Shown here: positions 34,101 through 43,000 of the stretch, piece by piece | How the letters are laid out: every line of letters begins with the position of its first letter | Numbering within the stretch: the first letter of the stretch is position 1 | DNA from: Ovis canadensis | Lineage: Eukaryota > Chordata > Mammalia > Artiodactyla > Bovidae | Assembly: GCF_042477335.2 (NCBI RefSeq) | Contig: NC_091246.1 | Span: 255,301,501 to 255,365,500 of the forward strand | Length of the DNA: 64,000 nucleotides | Direction of reading: 5' to 3' | Notes under the pieces: model-generated | What the model saw: the letters and a program-made list of their open reading frames with translations, nothing else | Told to the model about the DNA's origin: nothing | Database searches by the model: none | Position numbers and translations under genes: made by a program

Positions 34101-37100
34101 CGCTTGTTCAGGGCCCACGGGAATAAAGGGATTTGAACTGGACAGTCTGGCAGCAGAGCCTCAGGCAGCTGTCTTCAGGGCAGCTCCTGACACTGGGATT
34201 TGCGAGCGACGGGGACGTGAAGGGAACCTTCCAGAGGGAAGCAGTGAAGTGGAGAGAGCGGGCGGAGGAGACGCGGCCGGGAGAGGGCGCCCGCCGTCCC
34301 GCAGGGTCAGGCTGATTCCACCGGGGTCTCGGATGAGAGTGGCGCCCGGAGTTCTCCCGCCCGAAACACAGTACCTGGGGCCCTGCCCCTCCGGTCACGG
34401 GCGAGGGCCACTCCGCCGGGAGCAACATCGCTTCCTGGCTGTTTCAGCCCAGTTGCGCCTCAGGAGCTGCCTGGTGGAAGCCCAGCCCGCGGGGCGGGGC
34501 GGGGACTGTGGGCAACAGAAGCGGACGGGGGCCCACGGGGTCTGGGGGCTGCGTGGGGCGCCCACAGCCGCCCCTGCCTGCTCCCCCTCCTCGTTAACCC
34601 CGATCTCGGCGTCTCCGGTTCTGCCCACTCTCCTCCGCCCAGCCCTGCCTTTGGGGTGGCCTGGCGCCTCCCATCTCCAGCCTCAGACCCTCTGTGGCCT
34701 CCGCCTCCTCCCGGAAGCCGCGTCTGTGTCCACGCCATCCGTTCGTCTGCTTCTGTCCAGGCGGCCCCCAGCCAGAAAGGGTGACGGGAGCCGCTGCCCA
34801 GGGCAGGACGGTGGAGGCTGGGAGGGGAGGCAGCGGGGGGGGGCGGGGGGGGGAGCCTCTGTAGGCATCGCCCCAGACCGCTCCTTCGACCCGGGCTTGG
34901 CGCAAGCCCCGCCCGCCTCACCCCCTCCCCGCCCCACCATCCCTGCGCCCACCCAAACCGTCCACCTCCAGACAGCCCCTCCTGGCCAGCTGCCCCATCA
35001 GCGCTACCATGCAGCCCCCAGTCCCCGCCGAAAATCATCACAACTCCTGTGCTTTGCGAGAGGAGGCGCCTCAGCATCAGACCCGCAGGATTCAGGTCCT
35101 GACTGCCCTCGGCGGGGCCGTGTGCCTGGGGCTGTGACTCCCCCACCTGCCCTGGGTTTCCTCACCTGCCAAGCTGACCACGGAGCCTCCTCTCTAGGTC
35201 ACGGTGAGGACTCTGCAATCACGCCGGGACAGGAGGGTGAAGAGAACAGCAGTCCTCAGGTGATGCCCTTCCTGCCGCTCAGCCTTGGGTTTGAGTGAGG
35301 GGCTTTGCGGGGCTTCCTGCATGTAACTGTGAGCTCCCTGAGGGCAGGGACAGAGCTGATCCCACCTCGGTCCCCAGGTGCCTGCACAGTGCAGACGTCC
35401 AGGAGATGGGTGCTCAGTGGCTGAAGGGATAAATGGCTACATGGGTGAATGAATGAATGGCCAGGCTACAGCTCTTCATATAACTGGACTTTTCTGGATA
35501 CCCAGACCTCAGCTCGGAGCAGCTCTCAGAGCTTGTGAGTTCTGGGTTAATAGTCTGTCTCACTTACTAGAATGTCAGCTCCACGAGGGTAGAGAAATCA
35601 TCTCTGTCTTTTTTTTCGGATCATGCTGCACAACGTACGTGATCTTAGTTCCCCAGCCAGGGATCAAACCCACGCCCCTTGCAGTGGCGGCGCAGAGTTC
35701 TAACCACCAGTGAGAGAAAGTAAAAGTGTTCGTTGCTCAGTCGTGTCCGACTCTTTGTGACCCCATGCACTGTAGCCCACCAGGCTCCTCAGTTCATGGA
35801 ATTCTCCAGGCAAGAATACTGGAGTGAGTAGCCATTCCCTTTTCCAGGGGATCTTCCTGACCTCAGGATCGAACTCAGGTCTCCCACACTGTGGGCAGAT
35901 TCTTCACCGTCTGAGTCACCGGGGAAGCCCAGGCTTCACCACTGTCTCTAGTACTCAGAACAGTGGGTGGTACATAGTAGTTGCTCAGCTAATGCCGTTC
36001 AGCGAATGGAAGAGTAAGCACGCACATTAATCGAATGAATGGTAAGAGTGTCCCTGTCATCCTGGGGGACTGGAGGATTCCTCCTAGTTAGACCAAGGAT
36101 TCAGCCCAGCAATTCTAGTTGCTTGGTTCAAGGTGGTCAATCCCTCAGCAACGACTGTGAACCTAGGATGTGGTAGGCCCTGATAATTCGGCAGTGGTGG
36201 GCCGATCCCTGCCCTCCCGCACAGAAGTACTTTTACCAGAGGGTAGAAGGCATCCCCCAGGTGTTTACAGAGCCCCCACTAAGTGCAGGTGCTGTGGACG
36301 CAGAGCCCCAAGCAGAGCCGCCAGGGTCTCCACCCTCGCGGCGCTCACATTTGTTGTAGGGGGAGCCGCTGGACCTTAAATAAGCACAGATATCAGGGTG
36401 AGGACTGTGGGGGGTGACTGGTGGCTGCTGTGGGGACAGGGAGGTGGCCAGGGATGGCTTCTCTTGAGCTGAGCACTGGATGATGAGGTTCCAGAGGATC
36501 TGGGGAATGGGTGTTCCAGGCACGGGGGGGACATCAAGGACGAAGAGCAGGCCTGGCCGTTTGAGGAGCAGCACGGAGCGGAGTGCCCAGGACAGCGGGC
36601 GCAGGCACGGGCCGGGGACTGTGGTCAGAGCGGGCCGGCTGGAGGCCCCCAGGCCATGAGGCTGGAGCTGCCTCTGTCCCTAAGGTGATGGAAGGGAGGC
36701 AGCCGGGCAGATGGAGACAGCCTGACCGGGGGTGTGACGTCCCCGTGATGCTGGTGGAGAGTGGATGGCCCAGCAGGGGAGGGAGGAGGCTGCTGGTGGA
36801 GAAGGTGACAGCTCTCACGGGGCAAGGCTGGAGCAGCGGTGCTGATGGAGAGGGCTAAATCTGGGGCAGGGGTCAGAGAGAGGGCTAGGGAGACTTGCTG
36901 GTTGCTGGACGGGGTTGGCGGGAAGAGTTGGGGAAAGTGCCTGGGCTTGTCGTCGGGACAGCTGGGTGGACCGTCACGTTGCTCTCTAAAGCTGGGGAAG
37001 GAAGATGGGTTGTGGTTTGCAGGTTCCGTTTTGCCTGCGTTTGCTTGAGATGCCTAGTGGGCAACCATGTAGGGAGCTGGAAATTCAGCCAGGAGCTCCA

Positions 37101-39991
37101 GCAAAGAGTTGGGGCTGGAGGCATAAATGTGGGGGTCAGCCGCAGGGGTGAGACCTCCTGGGAGAGGGGAGAAGGGAGGTGAGAAGGGGCCCGGGATGAG
37201 CGGTGGGTCAGCTCTGGGGTTGAGCAGAGGAGGAGGAAGAGGAGCGGCTGTGGAGGTGGGGGGTCAGGAGAGGGTGCGGCTGGAGGAGGGGCACCCTCGT
37301 GCCTGCTGGGGGGCCGCCGAGGATGGGCCGGAGGATCCCTCTGAGCTTTCTGGACACGTGCCAAGGGCTGTCTCAAGGAAGGCTGGTTGGAACCAGTGCA
37401 GGAGAACAGGAGAAGACGGGGAGTAGAGGCTGGACACAGCTCTAAGTTGGGGGCAGAGGCGTGAGCAAGGAGCGGAGGGGCAGGGGTTGGGAGAGTGTCT
37501 TCCAAGGGTGGAGAGCCTTGGGTTGTCAGGACGGGAGGGGCTGGGGGCCAGCCCAGTGGTGAGCGGACCCCACGCGGCAGGAGACAGGAGAGGCAATGCC
37601 GGCAAGAGTCCCTGAGCCCAGAGGCAGCACAGCCACACCGATGGGCCGACTCTGGGGAGAGAAATTGGGACAACATGGGAAAGAGAGAGCACGGAGCCCC
37701 GGGGGAGGGCAGGCATGAGACCCCGGTGGACGGGCTGGGCTTGGGCTGGGGGACAGCCCTTCTTTTGTCACAAGAGGGAAGGCAGACGGTGTGGCGTGCG
37801 GCGGGGCAGATCCGAGGTGGACAGGATGGGTGACACCTGCCGAAGGCTCCTGGATCGCACCGAGAGCCGGAGAGCAGCCGGCAGCAGGGTGCAGGGACCC
37901 GCAGGGGTGTCCCTGTGAAAGTTCGAGAAGGAAAGAAGACCAAGCAGTCAGCCTCACAGGATGCAAACTCGCAGGAATCAGACACGTAGAGGGATCCCTG
38001 GGTAGACTGCGGCTGCTGCTAAGTCGCGTCAGTCGTGTCCGACTCTGTGTGACCCCATAGACGGCAGCCCACCAGGCTCCCCCGTCCCTGGGATTCTCCA
38101 GGCAAGAACACTGGAGTGGGTTGCCATTTCCTTCTCCAATGCATGAAAGTGAAAGTGAAGTCACTCAGTCGTGTCTGACTCTTAGCGACCCCATGGACTG
38201 CAGCCCACCAGGCTGCTCCTTCCATGGGATTTTCCAGGCAAGAGTACTGGAGTGGGGTGCCATTGCCTTCTCCGGGTAGACTGGTGGACACCAATTTCAC
38301 TTGACACCCGTGACTTTCCCTGGCAGCCAGCAGCTCTGAGGGTCCCCACAAAGTGGGCGGAGGGTTAGGCCAAAACAGAGTTAAGAGAGGCGAGTCAAGG
38401 GCATCTGCAAAGGAGACCTTTAAGGATATGCCAAGGAGTCTTAGCTGGGCCAGGAGGGAAGTGGGGACATGAGTGTCTTACGAAAGACAGGCGAACAGAC
38501 AGATTGGGGGTCTCCGTGAGGTCAAGCAATCGCTGGAGGACTGGAGTTAGTAAAAATGGAGTAACAAGGAGAGGGCAGCGAAATCCTACTGGTGGGATCT
38601 GGCTGGACTCCTCACCTGCTGTGGGCCTGAGTCTGTTTTCTTTTTCTTTTTAAACATTTTATTTATTTGGCCGTGTTGGGTCTCACTTGCAGCACGCGGG
38701 ATCTTTCGCTGCACTGCGTCAGCTTAGTTACTCCAGGGTGTGTGGGATTTTAGTTCTGTTATCAGGGATTGAACTCACATCCCCTGCATGGCAAGGCAGA
38801 TTCTTAACCATGGACCACCAGGGAAGTCCCTGAGTCTGTTTTCGATGAAATGATGTAATAATAAAGTAACGTCATCTCTCAGAGCTGGCTTGAATGGGCT
38901 TCGTAACAACAGAGCTCTGGGCTTGTCTAAGTTTCTCGTGTCTTCCTTTTTTCCAGATTTGCTCACAAGTGCCCACAAGGACTGCCCCATGCCCCAGGGC
39001 ACGGCCCCCCTGAACCCAGACTTGCCCTCTATCGTGGCTTCAGACCGTGTCACTGGAAAGGTAATTGGTCGTGCTTCGTCCTCCTGGTTCCTGGGCTATG
39101 CTCTGGAAGCAGAAGCTGTTTTAGCCTCCTCCTCTCCCTGCCGGGCCTGGCTCCTTCCTGCAGGGTCAGGCCGCCCAGGGTTGTATTCAGCTGATGAAGC
39201 TCTGAATGGAGCGGGGCATCCAGGCACTGAACCTGGTCTATATAGATAAGAGTCCCATCATGAAGGGCCTCCCACCCAGATTCACCCAGTCCTGCAGAGA
39301 AGATGTTCTGTTATGAGCCCACGACTCCTTGGCCGCCTGCACTGCGGACTGGGGGGTGAAGGAATGAGTTCTCAGCTCATTCAGACAGATCACGCCGGAC
39401 TCGCCAGGGCCTCAAACCGGGCGCAGAATTTTGACCTTTGCCCCAGAAGCTGTGGCCTGAACTCACAAGTTGATATATCTATCACATATATATATATATG
39501 TATATCATAAACAAATGTACACACACACACACACACACACACGATTCCCAAGTGGTGCTAGTGGTAAAGAACCTGCTTGCCAATACAAGTAGACGTAAGA
39601 GACGTGGGTTTGATCCCTGGGTCTGGAAGATCCCCTGGAGAAGGGCATGGCGACCCACTCCAGTACTCTTGCCTGGAGAATCCCATGGACAGAGGAGCCT
39701 GGTGGGCTACAGTCCATAGGGTCACAGAGTCGGACATGACTGAAGCTACTTAGCACGTAATTACATTGTTTAATCTGTAAGTCATATCTGAATCTTTTTG
39801 ACACCATGGACCATAGCCTGCCAGGCTCCTCCATCCGTGGGATTTCCCAGGCAAGAATACTGGAGTGGGTTGCCATGCCCTCCTTCAGGGGACCTTCCTG
39901 ACCCAGTGATTGAACCTGCATCTCTATTGTGTTGGCAGGTGGATTCTTTACCACTGAGCCACCTGGGGAGCCCAGTGGTAAAGGACTGGCA

Positions 39992-40062
<71 letters not shown>

Positions 40063-43000
40063 CGAGAGAGAGAGGGAGCGAGCGCCCGCACACCGAGTGC
40101 TCAGCGCTGTGCCCGGCCCTTTGCCTACGTTATGCTGTTTATGCTTCCCCACACCCTGTGAGATGAATGGCACTGTCCCATCTTACAGAGGCGCAGACTA
40201 AGACTCTGGGATGTTAGGTGACTAGTCCAAGGATGTACAGGAGAAACGGCAGTCACAGTCTGAGCCCAGGCCTGCTCGGTCCCCCACGCCCCCTGCCTCT
40301 CCTGCAGAGTCACGGTTGCCCCGCACCCACCTGCTTCTCTCTGCGTGCCAGGGGACAGGAGGGCATGCCCCAGGAGCAGGCAGACGGGCTCAGTCAGGGA
40401 GCACCGCCCCCTGGGGCTGCAGGGGCCGTGCCCTCTGCCGGCACAGCGTGCCAGGCCCTGCCTGCTCCTTTTTCTCCTCTTGTTTCAGGACAAACAGATG
40501 GGTTTCTGCTGGGATCCTTGGCAGGTGAGTGCACTCGCCCCTCCCACAGTCTGGCCAGCCCCAGCTGACACTGTCGCCCTCGCTCTGTGGGCCCAGATTG
40601 GGCCCACAGCGCTGCCAGCCCTGGGGGGTCTGATGGACACAGGGCTGGGGAGGGTCCTGTGGGGTTGGCAGGGCCGCCCAGGACCTGGGGAGCGTGGGTG
40701 GTGGGGTGGGAGGGGTGGGGGGCCATCTGGCCGGTCTACCCCCTCGCTCAGCCCTCCCCTTCCTACAGAAGTGCTTCCAGACCGCCAACGGCTACCTGTC
40801 CGACTCCAGGTCCTGCTCCAGCAGCTACAGCGTGGCAGCCCTGGCCACCTCGTCCCTCGTGGGTGAGCTCCGGCTGCCCCTCCTGCCCTGGGAATCCTCA
40901 CCGTGTCCCCTAGCCACTGGCGGCGGGAAGGTCAGAGCGGAACTGCCGCTGGAGGGGCTGCAGCCCTGTTGGACGCAAGAGTTTTCTAAACGCCGCGCTC
41001 CGGGCTCCGTGCGGGACTCTGCAGGACGTGGGGGTTAACCCCCTGCCCCTCGGGGGCGTTCAGTTGCTGGGTCCTCCTGAAGTTGTGGGTGTCTCCCCGG
41101 TGCTCTCCCTGCCTCTCTGCAGCAGATGAAAGCAGCCAATTTGTGATGGGTTCCCTAGAAGCAGAGCCGAGAGGGGCACTGTGCTGGGGCGTCACCGAGG
41201 GGTTGTACTCGAAGGAACCCTTCAGGGAGCGAGGGGAGCAGGGCAGGGCAGGGGCGGGGCCGGGGCGGGGCGGGGCAGGGGCAGGAGTCGGGGCGGGGCT
41301 CAAGACAGGGCCGGGGCGGGGCAGGGGCGGGGCTCAAGACAGGGCAGGGGCGGGGCTCAAGACAGGGCAGGGGCGGGGCCGGGGCGGGGCTCAAGACAGG
41401 GCAGGGGCGGGGCTCAAGACAGGGCAGGGGCGGGGCTCAAGACAGGGCAGGGGCGGGGCTCAAGACAGGGCAGGGGCGGGGCCGGGGCGGGGCCGGGCGG
41501 GGCTCGGCGGAGGGTGGCTTGCAGGTCTCCTCCCTCCCAGCCTGACCGACAGAACCCGCGGCTCTGAGGCCGGGGCTGACTTCACACGGCTCCTCCGTCC
41601 GTCAGTGTCGGCCGCCGCTCGGGAGGACTCCCGGCCCCCAGGCCTCTCTGGGTGAGGCAGCTCCGTCAGCCGAGGGCGAGGCTCCCGAGGGCGCAGGTGT
41701 CAGCACAGCTGTGCTCCGTGGCGCCCGCAGCAGCAGGGGGTGGTCGCCCCGGCGCGGCCTTCGGGGCTCTGCTCGGCCGGCTCTGCTCACAGGCTGCTAC
41801 ATCCTCAGCCCCTCGCAGCCCCCCGAGGTTGTCCCCCTTTTCCTCCACCCGAAATCGTCTCCCTCCGCCTCACCCGCCTCTCGGGGGACGCTGAACCGCC
41901 GCTCCGGAAACCTCCGCCGGCTGCCAGCGCTCCCCACCGTTCCGACCTCCGTCTTTCCCATTCTCCCGGAGTTTTGTCTCAGCTTCCTTCATGGGTGCCT
42001 TCCTTTCTCCCTTCCGTCCTTTTTCTAAAGCAAGTCGACATTAGCTTTTTTGAATTATTATTTTTAATTATGCATCTGTCTATCTGCTTGGCTGTGCCAG
42101 TTCTTAGTTGGATCATGAGGAAGCTCAGCTGTTGCCCGTGAGATCTAGTTCCCTGACTGGGGATTGAACCTGGGCCCCCTGCGTTGGGAATGTGGAGGCT
42201 TAGCCCCTGGACCACCAGAGGAGTCGCCTTTCTTCCTTAAATGTTGCCTTCCCTCATGTCCTGCTTTCTGGGACCAGTGACCCACAGATCCATGTTCTCA
42301 GCCTGGGCTGGAGGAGACACCGGGGATCATCCTTGACAACGTTCTGTCCATCAGCCTGCTCATCCAGCTGGCCTGCTCCCAAGAGCCCACCCCCGCCCCG
42401 CCCCTGCTCCCCATCTCCCCACGCTGTCTGGTCCCTCACTGACTCCCTTCAGTGGCCCCTAAAGCCTACCCTTGGCCCTAAGTCCTCCAGTGAGGACATT
42501 CTTCCTCAACGGCAGGTCCGCCCTGCGCTGCCCTCCTGCTCGTCACGGTGCCGTTGACAGGAGAGGGCTGGCCCACCCCCAGTCCGGGCCTTGTTGAGCT
42601 TCCCAGACGCTTCTGCCACCCTCTTCCCAGTGTTGCCCCGTGGCTTGCCCCTGGTGGTCCTGGAACCACGCCCGACTCTTCTATGCCTTCATCCCCTTCT
42701 TATCTCTGAAATAGCCTCCAACCTTGCCTCTTTTTATCCAACCCAAACTGCCTTCAAAGCCTGCCTCCAGCCACCTCTTCCAGGAAGCCTTCCCTGCCTG
42801 CTGCAGGTCTCACCCTGGGAAGAGCAGGCAGTGTCTAGGCACAGAAGACGCTGTCCCCTGGCTTGTTAACTGCTGGAGGAAGGGACAGCTGGTGGGTCTT
42901 GAAGGATCCACGAGTGAATCTCCTTGAGCAAACGGGTGTGAACTTGGTCAGAAGGGAGCAAGGGGTGTGGCAGGTCTGGAGGAGAAGGGCCAGGTGGGCA

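Larger units (their letters stand above)
22155..38956 (+). other. FAM131C intron 1 (16.8 kb)
   Basis: Runs from the GTGAGG donor of exon 1 to the TTCCAG acceptor of exon 2. It contains an LTR, BovB fragments in both orientations, Bov-tA, Bov-A2 and tRNA SINEs, a four-copy minisatellite and old repeats, each listed separately. The remaining stretches (22.5-24.05, 27.07-27.58, 29.7-31.87, 33.9-35.6 and 36.0-38.0 kb) are GC-rich, without recognisable exons. Confidence 0.8.

Noticed and set aside
34078-35298. 406-codon plus-strand frame in FAM131C intron 1
   Set aside because: Pro/Ser/Arg-rich sequence with no domain or homology; intronic position and base composition explain it.
36885-37985. 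366-codon minus-strand frame
   Set aside because: Composition-driven frame overlapping an old repeat; no recognisable protein features.
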